A stretch of 64,000 nt of DNA from MED-G16 sp964467915 (GTDB lineage: Bacteria > Bacteroidota > Bacteroidia > Cytophagales > MED-G16): NCBI GenBank assembly GCA_964467915.1, contig CAYXSW010000006.1, positions 8,515-72,514 on the forward strand, read 5' to 3'. Of this stretch, positions 26,003 to 35,078 are shown piece after piece. Each line of letters begins with the position of its first letter. Position 1 is the stretch's first letter. The position numbers were made by a program, and so were the translations under genes. The notes beneath the pieces are model-generated. The model worked only from the letters and a program-made list of their open reading frames with translations, did not search any database and was not told where the DNA came from.

Positions 26003-27273
26003 TGGATTTAATTAGGTTTGTAATTGGTTTTGTTTTCATTATTTCAATAGCATATTTATTTTCATCTGATAAAAGAAATATTAATTGGAGGTTAGTCCTG
26101 TCAGGAATTCTCTTACAATTAATTTTTGCTATTTTAATAACTAATGTTCCGTTTGTAGAATCATTATTTAGCAGCATAAGTAAGTTTTTTGTTTTATTAA
26201 TTGGATTTTCTAAAGAAGGAACCTTATTTCTTTTTCCAGATGCTTCTTTTAAAGGATTTGCTTTTTCAGCATTACCTGTAGTTATATTATTCTCATCAAT
26301 AAGTGCATTTTTATATTATGTGGGCTTTCTTCAAGTTATTGTTAAATCTATAGCATGGGTCATGTCAAAAACTATGAAGCTGTCAGGAGCTGAGTCCTTA
26401 TCTGCAGCTGGAAATATTTTCTTAGGCCAAACAGAGGCACCTCTACTTGTTAAACCATATATAAAAAATATGACAAAATCAGAGTTAATGTGTTTGATGA
26501 CAGGGGGAATGGCAACTATAGCTGGTGGAGTTTTTGCGGCATATGTATCTTTATTAGGTGGTTCAGATCCGGAAGAATCACTAAAATTTGCTACTATCTT
26601 ATTAACTGCCTCAATTATGAATGCGCCGGCAGGAATTGTGATTTCTAAAATATTTCAACCTGAAAATAAGGATAATAGTATTAATAAGAATTTAGATTTA
26701 TCAAAAGAAGACTTAGGCTCTAATGCCATACATGCTCTAGCAAAAGGAGCATCTGATGGATTAAAACTCGCTTTAAACATTGCTGCCATGTTATTAGCTT
26801 TCCTAGCAGTAGTTTATATGCTTAATTATTTTTTAGAATTTTTTGGTGATATAACTTCTATTAATGATTGGATTAAAGCATCATCAAATGGTCAGTTTAG
26901 TAAATTATCTATGGAGTTTCTTCTTGGTCAAGTTTTTCGATTATTTGCATTTATGATAGGTATTAATTGGAATGAAACTGTTTTGGTAGGTAGTCTTTTA
27001 GGTCAAAAATTTGTATTGAACGAATTTATAGCTTACGTTAATTTAGCTGAGATGAAAGGGGCTGGCCTATTATCAGAAAAATCAATCTTAATATCAACTT
27101 ATGCTCTTTGTGGTTTTGCCAATTTTAGTTCAATTGCTATTCAAATAGGAGGGATAGGTTCTATGGCTCCATCTAGACAGAAAGATATATCAAAATTAGG
27201 TTTGAGAGCATTATTAGCTGCAACCTTGGCAACTCTACTAACAGGAAATATTGCAGGATTTATTATTGCCTAA
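26002..27273 (+). CDS. nupC: Concentrative nucleoside transporter
   Basis: This 423-residue inner-membrane protein imports nucleosides with sodium or protons. CNT family motifs are GQTEAPLLVKPYI near residue 144, MTGGMATIAGGVFAAYVSLLG near 167 (core GGMATIAGGVFA) and the C-terminal STYALCGFANFSSIAIQIGG near 372. About ten membrane segments can be seen. Its start codon shares one base with the preceding stop. Its end overlaps the convergent pgi gene by 11 bases, which leaves no room for a terminator hairpin. Confidence 0.94.
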   Translation: MDLIRFVIGFVFIISIAYLFSSDKRNINWRLVLSGILLQLIFAILITNVPFVESLFSSISKFFVLLIGFSKEGTLFLFPDASFKGFAFSALPVVILFSSISAFLYYVGFLQVIVKSIAWVMSKTMKLSGAESLSAAGNIFLGQTEAPLLVKPYIKNMTKSELMCLMTGGMATIAGGVFAAYVSLLGGSDPEESLKFATILLTASIMNAPAGIVISKIFQPENKDNSINKNLDLSKEDLGSNAIHALAKGASDGLKLALNIAAMLLAFLAVVYMLNYFLEFFGDITSINDWIKASSNGQFSKLSMEFLLGQVFRLFAFMIGINWNETVLVGSLLGQKFVLNEFIAYVNLAEMKGAGLLSEKSILISTYALCGFANFSSIAIQIGGIGSMAPSRQKDISKLGLRALLAATLATLLTGNIAGFIIA

Positions 27274-28891
27274 ATTTTTCTATAAAGTCTAATTGACCTT
27301 TTGTAGAATTATCAATTTGAGATCTATCTTTCTTACTTAATTTATTAAAAACCTCATCTGATAGTAATTTGCCTAATTCTACTCCCCATTGATCGAAGCT
27401 ATTTATATTCCATATACAGCCTTGCACAAAAATTTTATGCTCATAAATTGCAATCAATCTACCAAGATTATATGGTGTTAATTTATTAAATAGAAATGTA
27501 TTTGATGGTTTATTTCCTTTAAATATTTTTGAACTCTTTATAATATTATAATTATGATAATTATTTTTATCTCCAAGTTCTTTTTCTACTTCTTTTACAT
27601 TCTTTCCCTTCATTAATGCCATAGTCTGGCCAACTAAATTTGAGAGTAATATTTCATGTAATTCTTCTTTCTCATTATTAGAATTTACAAACCCTATGAA
27701 ATCGCAAGGAATATTTTTAGTTCCTTGGTGAATAAGTTGAAAAAATGAATGCTGACCATTTGTACCAACATCTCCCCAAATTATTGGTCCGGTATTATAT
27801 TTAATTTTTGAAGAGTCTTTAGAAATATTTTTACCATTACTTTCCATATCAGCTTGCTGTAAATATTTTGGTAAGTATTTCAAGTAGTCATCATAGGGGA
27901 AAATTGCATGTGTCTCACAATTATGGAAATTGTTATATAGAACACCTAAACATGCAAGGACAACAGGAATATTACTTTCAAAGGGTTCTTCTCTAAAGTG
28001 ATTGTCAATTTCATTTGCTCCTTTTAGTAACATCTCAAAATTATCAAATCCAATTTTTAATATTATTGGTAGTCCTACAGATGACCATAAAGAATATCTT
28101 CCACCAACCCAGTCCCAAATTGGAAAAATATTTTTTTCCTCAATCCCAAATTTTTTTGCTCTTTCAGTATTTGTAGTCACTGCATAAAAGTGTTTATTTA
28201 CATGGTCATTGTTTTGTGATTTATTGTAAAACCATTTTTTGCAGAAGCTTGCATTTTTTAATGTCTCAATTGTACCAAAAGATTTTGAGGAAACGATAAA
28301 AATAGATTCTTCAGCATTAACTTTTATTAAAACTTCAGACAAATTACTAGGGTCAATATTTGATATAAAATAATTATTAATATCTCTATTTGAATAATAT
28401 TTTAATGCTTCACATACCATTTTTGGACCTAAATCTGATCCCCCAATTCCAATATTTATAATATTTTTAATTTTTTTTCCTGAAAAACCTTCTATTTCTC
28501 CATTTTGAAACTTAGTTGAAAATGATTTTAACTTATCAAGACTCTTTTTGACTTTATTCTCATAAATATGTCTTGTTTTTGAATTAAAACTTCCTCTTAA
28601 AAGAAAATGTAATACAGATCTATTTTCTGATGTGTTAATTTTTTCTCCATTAAATAAATCATTTATTTTTTCTTTAAGACTAATATCTTTTAATAGTTGT
28701 GAAAACAACTTCATCATTTTATCATCAATATGATTTTTAGAATAGTCTAGTAGAAGATCATTGATTTGAATAGAAAATTTATTGAATCTATCCTTATTTA
28801 TTTTGAACATATCATTTAATGACTGCTCTGAAATATTTTTAGAATGATTACTTATATCTTTCCATGAAGATAAATTACTTAAACTACTCAT
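27263..28891 (-). CDS. pgi: Glucose-6-phosphate isomerase
   Basis: It interconverts glucose-6-phosphate and fructose-6-phosphate. The 542-residue protein has GIGGSDLGPKMVCEAL near residue 150, the signature DWVGGRYSLWSSVGLP near 265, the catalytic glutamate region WGDVGTNGQHSFFQLIHQGT near 370 (core GTNGQHSFFQLIHQG) and the lysine region INSFDQWGVELGK near 500. It is the last gene of the trpS-pgm-pgi run and overlaps pgm by eight bases. Confidence 0.96.
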   Translation of the reverse strand: MSSLSNLSSWKDISNHSKNISEQSLNDMFKINKDRFNKFSIQINDLLLDYSKNHIDDKMMKLFSQLLKDISLKEKINDLFNGEKINTSENRSVLHFLLRGSFNSKTRHIYENKVKKSLDKLKSFSTKFQNGEIEGFSGKKIKNIINIGIGGSDLGPKMVCEALKYYSNRDINNYFISNIDPSNLSEVLIKVNAEESIFIVSSKSFGTIETLKNASFCKKWFYNKSQNNDHVNKHFYAVTTNTERAKKFGIEEKNIFPIWDWVGGRYSLWSSVGLPIILKIGFDNFEMLLKGANEIDNHFREEPFESNIPVVLACLGVLYNNFHNCETHAIFPYDDYLKYLPKYLQQADMESNGKNISKDSSKIKYNTGPIIWGDVGTNGQHSFFQLIHQGTKNIPCDFIGFVNSNNEKEELHEILLSNLVGQTMALMKGKNVKEVEKELGDKNNYHNYNIIKSSKIFKGNKPSNTFLFNKLTPYNLGRLIAIYEHKIFVQGCIWNINSFDQWGVELGKLLSDEVFNKLSKKDRSQIDNSTKGQLDFIEKFRQ

Positions 28892-30581
28892 ATTTACTTT
28901 TAATTTTTAATATTTCCTTGTCAATAAGAATGGGTAATTTTACTTTATTCTCATCATTGTTAACCCCTGAAACACTAAAATAAAACTTAATTTTTGGTTC
29001 AGTTCCTGATGGTCTCAAAGTTACTGAATGATTTTTTTCTGAAATTAGTTGAATTACATTGGACTTCGTTCTAATTATTGGATTATTTATCGATTTATTA
29101 TAATCAATAACGTCAATAACATTATCACCAAAAATAGTTGAAGGGGGATTATTTCTATACTCTTCCATTATTTCACTTATTTCGCTGCTTCCTTTAATTC
29201 CTTCCATTTTTATTGTATATAATTTTTCTACATAAAACCCGAAAGCATCATATATTTCTTCTAGTATATCTATTAAAGATTTCCCATTAGCTTTTGCCCA
29301 GCTTGCAATTTCGCAAATAATAGCACATGAAATTATTGCGTCTTTGTCTCTGACAAAGTCATCAACTAAGTATCCATAACTTTCTTCTCCTCCAGCTATA
29401 AATTTTTCATTTTTCTTAGTATTGATTAATTCAGCAATAAATTTAAATCCAGTAAGTGTTGAATAAGATTTTACATCATAGTATTTAGCTATTTTATCAA
29501 TTAGGTTTGTGGTGACTATTGTTTTAGCAACAAAAGGAGGTCTATTTATTTTTTTGGTATCAAGTTTTAGCAGAGTATAATATACTATTAAAGAAGCAAG
29601 CTGATTTCCATTAATAATTTCTATTCTTTTATTAAGTTTTACTGCTACCCCAACTCTATCAGAGTCTGGATCTGTTGCAAGAAGAATATCTCCTTTTTCT
29701 TTTTTTAATTTTTTTATACCTATATCTAGGGCATCTCTTTCCTCAGGATTTGGAGAAATTACAGTTGAAAATTCTGAGTCTGGTCTTTCTTGGCTTTTTA
29801 CACTCAATATATTTTTGAATCCGAAAGCTTTTAGAGCATTTGGCACTTGAGTTATTCCTGTTCCATGGAGAGAAGAAAACACAATTTTCAATTGTGAATT
29901 TGAGTTATCGTGAAGTGATAAATTTTTAATTTTATTAATATATTTTTCATCAATATCATTTTTAATTTCTTTAATTAGATCACTATTATATTTGAAATTT
30001 ATTTGATTGAAATCGCTTAATTTTTCAACTTCAGTAATAATATTTTTATCATGAGGAGCTGTTATTTGACCTCCATCATTCCAATAAACCTTGAAGCCAT
30101 TATATTCTTTAGGGTTATGAGAAGCTGTTATTACTATACCACAAGAACAGTTTAATTCTCTAACTGCAAAGGATAACTCTGGTGTTGGTCTTAAATCTGA
30201 AAAAATAAAAGTTTTTATATTATTTGCAGAGAAAATTTTAGCAGCTTGACTGCCAAATTTTTTACTAAATCTTCTACTATCATATGCTATTACTGCAGTT
30301 TTATTATTACCACTTATTCTATTTAAATAATTACATAATCCTTGGGTAGCTAATGATATTGTATAAGTATTTATTCTATTGCTTCCAATACCGATAAGTC
30401 CTCTCATTCCACCTGTTCCAAATTCAAGCTTTTTATGAAAGCTCTCTAAGAGATCATTTTCATTTCCTTCTTTAAGTAGATACTTTATTTTTTTTTCCTC
30501 ATCTTTTTCTAACCCATAATTGAGCCATTTGTTAGCTTCACTTCTTGATGTCTCTAGAAGATCTGTTCTATTTAATTGCAT
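28884..30581 (-). CDS. pgm: Phosphoglucomutase / phosphomannomutase
   Basis: The 565-residue enzyme moves phosphate between C1 and C6 of hexoses. It shows the phosphoserine loop TASHNPKEYNGFK near residue 145, the metal loop DPDSDRVGVAV near 305, the sugar-specificity loop GGEESYGYLV near 403 and the phosphate-binding RPSGTEPKIKFY near 527. The length and loop form fit the long PgcA-like group used by many Bacteroidota. It lies directly before pgi, which links hexose-phosphate interconversion in one transcript. Confidence 0.94.
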   Translation of the reverse strand: MQLNRTDLLETSRSEANKWLNYGLEKDEEKKIKYLLKEGNENDLLESFHKKLEFGTGGMRGLIGIGSNRINTYTISLATQGLCNYLNRISGNNKTAVIAYDSRRFSKKFGSQAAKIFSANNIKTFIFSDLRPTPELSFAVRELNCSCGIVITASHNPKEYNGFKVYWNDGGQITAPHDKNIITEVEKLSDFNQINFKYNSDLIKEIKNDIDEKYINKIKNLSLHDNSNSQLKIVFSSLHGTGITQVPNALKAFGFKNILSVKSQERPDSEFSTVISPNPEERDALDIGIKKLKKEKGDILLATDPDSDRVGVAVKLNKRIEIINGNQLASLIVYYTLLKLDTKKINRPPFVAKTIVTTNLIDKIAKYYDVKSYSTLTGFKFIAELINTKKNEKFIAGGEESYGYLVDDFVRDKDAIISCAIICEIASWAKANGKSLIDILEEIYDAFGFYVEKLYTIKMEGIKGSSEISEIMEEYRNNPPSTIFGDNVIDVIDYNKSINNPIIRTKSNVIQLISEKNHSVTLRPSGTEPKIKFYFSVSGVNNDENKVKLPILIDKEILKIKSKYE

Positions 30582-30586
30582 CTTTA

Positions 30587-31555
30587 TTAGTAGCCTAGTT
30601 TATTTTTTACCCTATCAAGAACACTTTTTGCAATAGTTCTCGCTTTATTTTCTCCTTTCTCTAAGATTCCATATAAATGATCTGGATTTTTAAGTAGTTC
30701 GTCATATAAATTTCTTTCTTCTTTATAAAGGTCTAATATCAGACTTAACAAATCAGTTTTGGCATGACCATACCCATAGCCACCTTCTAAATAATTATTT
30801 TTCATATTTTTAACATCAACTTTATTAGCTATTAATTTATAAATATTAAAGACGTTGCATGAATCTGGATCTTTTTTATCTTCAAGACCCTTACTATCAG
30901 TGACTATTGACATAATTTGTTTTTTTAATGTTTTCTCATCGGCAAATATGTCAATAGTATTTTCATACGTTTTACTCATTTTTCTTCCATCAGTACCGGG
31001 TATGGTCTGAACACTTTTGTCAATTCTACTTTCAGGAATAATAAATGTGTCTCCGTAATTATGGTTAAAAGATTTAGCTATATCTCTAGTAATTTCTAGA
31101 TGTTGTTTCTGATCTTTTCCGACAGGAACAATTTCTGAGTCATACAATAAAATATCAGCAGCCATCAATACTGGGTATGTGAATAATCCTGAATTTATAT
31201 CTGATAAATTATCTGATTTATCTTTAAATGAATGAGAGTTAGATAACATAGGGTAGGGAGTGAAGCAATTTAAGTACCAAGCCAACTCACATACTTCGTT
31301 TATTCTTGATTGTCTATAGAAATAATTTTTTTCATGATCAAAACCCATTGCGATCCATGAGGCTGCAACTGCCAATGTGTTTTCATTTCTTTTTTTTGAA
31401 TCTTTAATGTTTATCAGAGAGTGTAGATCAGCAATAAAGAATAGTGACTCATTTTTAGAATTTTTTGATAATTCTATAGAAGGATTAATTGCACCAAGAA
31501 TATTTCCTAAATGAGGCTTGCCAGAACTTTGAATACCAGTTAAAACTCTTGTCAT
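30587..31555 (-). CDS. trpS: Tryptophanyl-tRNA synthetase
   Basis: This class I synthetase charges tRNA-Trp. The 322-residue protein has the HIGH-type motif as PHLGN (residues 14-18) in TGIQSSGKPHLGN and the KMSKS-type motif as KMSKT near residue 200. It also has the tryptophan-binding region YPVLMAADILLYDSEIVPVGKDQ near 125 (core MAADILLY and VPVGKDQKQH). It heads the leftward run trpS-pgm-pgi and has an exact -7 promoter element five bases before its ATG. Confidence 0.96.
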   Translation of the reverse strand: MTRVLTGIQSSGKPHLGNILGAINPSIELSKNSKNESLFFIADLHSLINIKDSKKRNENTLAVAASWIAMGFDHEKNYFYRQSRINEVCELAWYLNCFTPYPMLSNSHSFKDKSDNLSDINSGLFTYPVLMAADILLYDSEIVPVGKDQKQHLEITRDIAKSFNHNYGDTFIIPESRIDKSVQTIPGTDGRKMSKTYENTIDIFADEKTLKKQIMSIVTDSKGLEDKKDPDSCNVFNIYKLIANKVDVKNMKNNYLEGGYGYGHAKTDLLSLILDLYKEERNLYDELLKNPDHLYGILEKGENKARTIAKSVLDRVKNKLGY

Positions 31556-31560
31556 ATGTT

Positions 31561-31568
31561 CAAAATTA
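31561..31568 (-). promoter_or_regulatory. Candidate -7 promoter element of trpS
   Basis: On the minus strand TAATTTTG matches TAnnTTTG exactly and is followed by five bases and the ATG at 31555. No -33 partner is visible. The predicted message has almost no leader, so classical leader-based control of trpS is unlikely. Confidence 0.45.
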
Positions 31569-31581
31569 AATTAATTGTTTA

Positions 31582-31613
31582 ATTGATAGACTATAATTAA
31601 TTATATATTTTTG
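31582..31613 (+). promoter_or_regulatory. Promoter of the DUF1573 gene, complete -33/-7 match
   Basis: ATTG (31582-31585) is followed after 20 bases by TATTTTTG (31606-31613), then four bases and the ATG at 31618. This is the same architecture as the mpl promoter and predicts a leaderless or nearly leaderless message. Confidence 0.6.
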
Positions 31614-31617
31614 AAAT

Positions 31618-31983
31618 ATGAGAAAAATTATTTTTACAGTTATACTTTTATCTAACATTTCATTTTTAAATGGTCAAGATTTAAATTTTAATGAAAAGGA
31701 ATTTGATTTTGGTGAAATCAAAGAACTAGAAGGAAAAGTATCACACAAATTCATCTTTACTAATACGGGTGGGAAGCCAATAAAAATCTTATCTGTTAAG
31801 CCATCTTGTGGATGCACTACTCCTAATTGGTCAAAAAACGAGATAAAACCTGGTAAAGAAGGGTTTATAATTGCAGAATATAATCCAAAAGGTAGACCCG
31901 GTGTCTTTAGAAAATCTTTATCAGTAGTAACTAATGATAATAAGAGATCTCTTCTTTTTATAAAAGGAAAAGTCAATCGTTAA
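31618..31983 (+). CDS. Secreted DUF1573 domain protein
   Basis: The 121-residue protein has a signal peptide (residues 1-19, ending in LNGQ) and then one DUF1573 domain, an immunoglobulin-like beta-sandwich. The hallmarks are FDFGEIKE near residue 30, FTNTGGKPIKI near 47 and the cysteine pair in PSCGCTTPNW near 62. Such proteins are common in the Bacteroidota periplasm or surface, but their function is not established. It stands alone between trpS and the amidohydrolase genes. Confidence 0.9.
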   Translation: MRKIIFTVILLSNISFLNGQDLNFNEKEFDFGEIKELEGKVSHKFIFTNTGGKPIKILSVKPSCGCTTPNWSKNEIKPGKEGFIIAEYNPKGRPGVFRKSLSVVTNDNKRSLLFIKGKVNR

Positions 31984-32035
31984 TTTTTTTTTATAATTTC
32001 TTTTTATAAATTATGATGTAAACAACATCACAACC

Positions 32036-35000
32036 ATGAAATTTTTTAGATTTTTTCTTTTATTATTTTTTGTTTCTTATGTCTCTTTATCTCAGGAGGG
32101 TTTTCCTTTAAATGGAGTTGAAGATAATAGAGAAAATCATTATGCATTTATAAATGCCAAAATTTTTGTTGATTATAAAACCGTTATTGAAAATGGAACT
32201 TTAATTATCAAAAACGGAAAAATTATTTCAGTTGGTAAAGATATAGAAACCCCAAAAGGGGTTAAAGTATTTAATTTGGATGGTAAATTTATATATCCAT
32301 CCTTTATTGATTTGTATACTGATTATGGAATTGTTAAAAAAAGAGGAAATAATCAAGGTGGAGCTTCTTCTTTTAGGAGTTTTATGAGCACAAAAATGGA
32401 ATCAGAAAAGTTAGGTCCATATGGTTGGAATGACGCAATAAATGCTGAATATAATGTTGTAGAAAATATTAAAATTGATGATAAAAAATCAAAACAATTA
32501 AGAGATATTGGATTTGGATCTGTTGTTTCTCATAATATGGATGGGATTATGAGAGGTTCTGGTGCTTTATTATTACTTTCTGATAATAAAGTGCAGGATA
32601 TTGTTTTAAAACAAAAGTCATCGGTCCATTATTCTTTTATTAAAGGTACATCTACTCAAAATTACCCAAATTCATTAATGGGTTCGGTTGCATTATTAAA
32701 ACAATCATTTTATGATGCTGATTGGTATAGGTCAAAATATAATAATGATCAAGTTAATTTGACTTTAGAGTCAATAAATAAATCAAAAAATTTACCACAG
32801 ATTATTGAAGTAAGAAATAAGATAAGAGTATTATTAGCTCAAAAAATTGGAAAGGAACTAGATATAAATTTTATTATAAAAGGTAATGGAGATGAATATC
32901 AAAGAATAAATGAAATTAAAAAGGGAAACTCCAGTTTGATTGTGCCAATTAACTATCCTAAACCATTTAATGTAGATGATCCATTTAATAATAATAATAT
33001 ATCACTTTCTCAATTAAAACATTGGGAGATGGCTCCTTCAAATCTTTATTTTTTAGATAATAATGGAATTAGTTTTTCTATAACATCAAATGGGTTAAAA
33101 AATTTAAAAGATTTTAGAAAAAATTTGATAAAGGCTATATCTAGAGGTATAAGTAAAGAAGCTGTATTAAAAGCTCTAACATATAACCCTGCTAAAATGA
33201 TAAATATGTCAAATAAATTAGGTTCTATTAAAGAATCTTATATTGCAAATTTTATTATTTTAGATGGAGATATTTTTTCAGATAAAACTAAAATTATAAG
33301 TAATTGGGTTGATGGTAATAGACATGAAGTTTCAGATTATAATGTAAATGATTTTACTGGATCTTATTCTCTAAATATTGATAAGGATAAGATTTATTTA
33401 AAAATTTCTGGTGATATAAATACCCCTAAAGCAATTATAAAAAATAATCAATCTGACTCTATAGAATCTAAAGCTACTTTAAAAGTAAAAGGAGATAATA
33501 TTAGCTTAAACTTTAAATTGAGAAGAAGAGATTATAAGCTTTCAGGTTATTATTCAGACGGTATTTTAAAGGGCAGGGGAATAGTTAATAATTTAGATTG
33601 GATAGATTGGAACGCTGAAAGTTTAATTGTTAGTGAAAATAAAATAGAGGTTCCAAAAAGACCTAAAAGGGAAAAGAAAGAAGTTATAGGTGATGTTATA
33701 TACCCTTTTGTTGAATATGGTTCTGAAATATTGTCTAAGCAAGAGAAAATTTTAATTAAAAACACAACTGTTTGGACACTTGAAAAAGATGGTATACTTA
33801 AAGAAAGTGATGTTTTAATAAATAATGGAAAAATAGTTTCTATAGGTAAGAATATTCCCTTAGAAGACGCAAAATTAGTTGATGGAAGTGGCATGCATTT
33901 AACTCCAGGAATAATAGATGAACATTCTCATATGGCCTTATCCGGAACTAATGAAGGTTCTCAGGCTGTGACTTCAGAAGTAAGAATGAAAGATGTTGTA
34001 AATTCTGAGGATGTTAATATTTACAGACAATTGGCAGGAGGTGTTACTGCTGCTCAACTTCTGCATGGATCTGCTAATCCTATTGGTGGACAGTCTGCAA
34101 TAATTAAATTAAGATGGGGGTCTAGTCCTGACGAGATGCTAATTGATGGTGTCGACGAATATATCAAATTTGCATTAGGTGAAAATGTTAAAAGATCTAG
34201 ATCAACACAAAACACAAGATTTCCAGATACTAGAATGGGAGTGGAACAAGTATTTGTAGATGCATTTAATAGGGCAAAAATTTATGATAATAAATGGAAA
34301 AAATATAATTCTTTATCAAAAAAAGAAAAGCTTAATACTGTTAAGCCAAGAAAAGATTTGGAGTTAGATGCTTTAGTTGAAATACTAAATGGTGAGAGGT
34401 TTATAACTTGTCATTCATATGTACAATCAGAAATAAATATGTTAATTAAAGTTGCTGAGCAGTTTCATTTTAATGTAAACACTTTTACGCATATCCTTGA
34501 AGGTTATAAAGTAGCAGATAAGATGAGTGACCACGGAGTAGGAGCATCAACGTTTTCTGATTGGTGGGCATATAAAAATGAAGTTAAAGAAGCTATTCCT
34601 TATAATGCTGCACTTATGTCCATGGCCGGAGTAGTAACAGCTATTAACTCAGATGATAGAGAGATGGCTAGAAGATTAAATCAAGAAGCTGCAAAATCTA
34701 TTAAGTATGGTAATATGTCAGAAGTCGATGCTCTTAAAATGGTAACTCTCAACCCAGCAAAACTTCTTCATTTAGATGATAGAATGGGTAGTATAAGAGT
34801 AGGGAAAGATGCCGATTTGGTTCTTTGGACAAGTCACCCTTTATCTATTTATTCAAAACCTTCAAAAACATTAGTAGATGGAAAAATTTATTTTGATCTA
34901 GATAAAGATTTGAAATTACGAGATAAAAATAATAAAGAAAGAGCTAGAATTATATCTAAGATGAAGGGTGATAAAACTGACTTTTCTACTAGAAGAATTC

Positions 35001-35077
35001 CTTTTAGAAGATTAGATTTAGATGTTCACTGTGATGATGTAATAGAATATGAGACTTTAATTAAAATGGAAAATTAG
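32036..35077 (+). CDS. Secreted tandem amidohydrolase; only the C-terminal domain keeps metal ligands
   Basis: The 1013-residue protein has a signal peptide (cleavage near residue 20) and two amidohydrolase-like halves. In the second half (about 575-985) the metal-binding HxH is present as H630 and H632 (IIDEHSHMA), followed by TCHSYVQSE, THILEGYKV and NSDDREMARR, which look like the remaining ligands. In the first half (about 38-430) the matching site reads IDLYTDYG, so both histidines are replaced (Tyr94, Asp96), although the C-terminal ALTYNPAKMINMSNKLGSI element of the fold is kept. The substrate is unknown; imidazolonepropionase-like and peptidase-like relatives are both possible. It ends one base before the next gene. 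Confidence 0.87.
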   Translation: MKFFRFFLLLFFVSYVSLSQEGFPLNGVEDNRENHYAFINAKIFVDYKTVIENGTLIIKNGKIISVGKDIETPKGVKVFNLDGKFIYPSFIDLYTDYGIVKKRGNNQGGASSFRSFMSTKMESEKLGPYGWNDAINAEYNVVENIKIDDKKSKQLRDIGFGSVVSHNMDGIMRGSGALLLLSDNKVQDIVLKQKSSVHYSFIKGTSTQNYPNSLMGSVALLKQSFYDADWYRSKYNNDQVNLTLESINKSKNLPQIIEVRNKIRVLLAQKIGKELDINFIIKGNGDEYQRINEIKKGNSSLIVPINYPKPFNVDDPFNNNNISLSQLKHWEMAPSNLYFLDNNGISFSITSNGLKNLKDFRKNLIKAISRGISKEAVLKALTYNPAKMINMSNKLGSIKESYIANFIILDGDIFSDKTKIISNWVDGNRHEVSDYNVNDFTGSYSLNIDKDKIYLKISGDINTPKAIIKNNQSDSIESKATLKVKGDNISLNFKLRRRDYKLSGYYSDGILKGRGIVNNLDWIDWNAESLIVSENKIEVPKRPKREKKEVIGDVIYPFVEYGSEILSKQEKILIKNTTVWTLEKDGILKESDVLINNGKIVSIGKNIPLEDAKLVDGSGMHLTPGIIDEHSHMALSGTNEGSQAVTSEVRMKDVVNSEDVNIYRQLAGGVTAAQLLHGSANPIGGQSAIIKLRWGSSPDEMLIDGVDEYIKFALGENVKRSRSTQNTRFPDTRMGVEQVFVDAFNRAKIYDNKWKKYNSLSKKEKLNTVKPRKDLELDALVEILNGERFITCHSYVQSEINMLIKVAEQFHFNVNTFTHILEGYKVADKMSDHGVGASTFSDWWAYKNEVKEAIPYNAALMSMAGVVTAINSDDREMARRLNQEAAKSIKYGNMSEVDALKMVTLNPAKLLHLDDRMGSIRVGKDADLVLWTSHPLSIYSKPSKTLVDGKIYFDLDKDLKLRDKNNKERARIISKMKGDKTDFSTRRIPFRRLDLDVHCDDVIEYETLIKMEN

Positions 35078-35078
35078 T

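Noticed and set aside
32014..32030. Hairpin TGATGT/ACATCA just before the tandem amidohydrolase gene.
   Set aside because: Only six base pairs with a five-base loop and no U-tract; too weak to call a control element.
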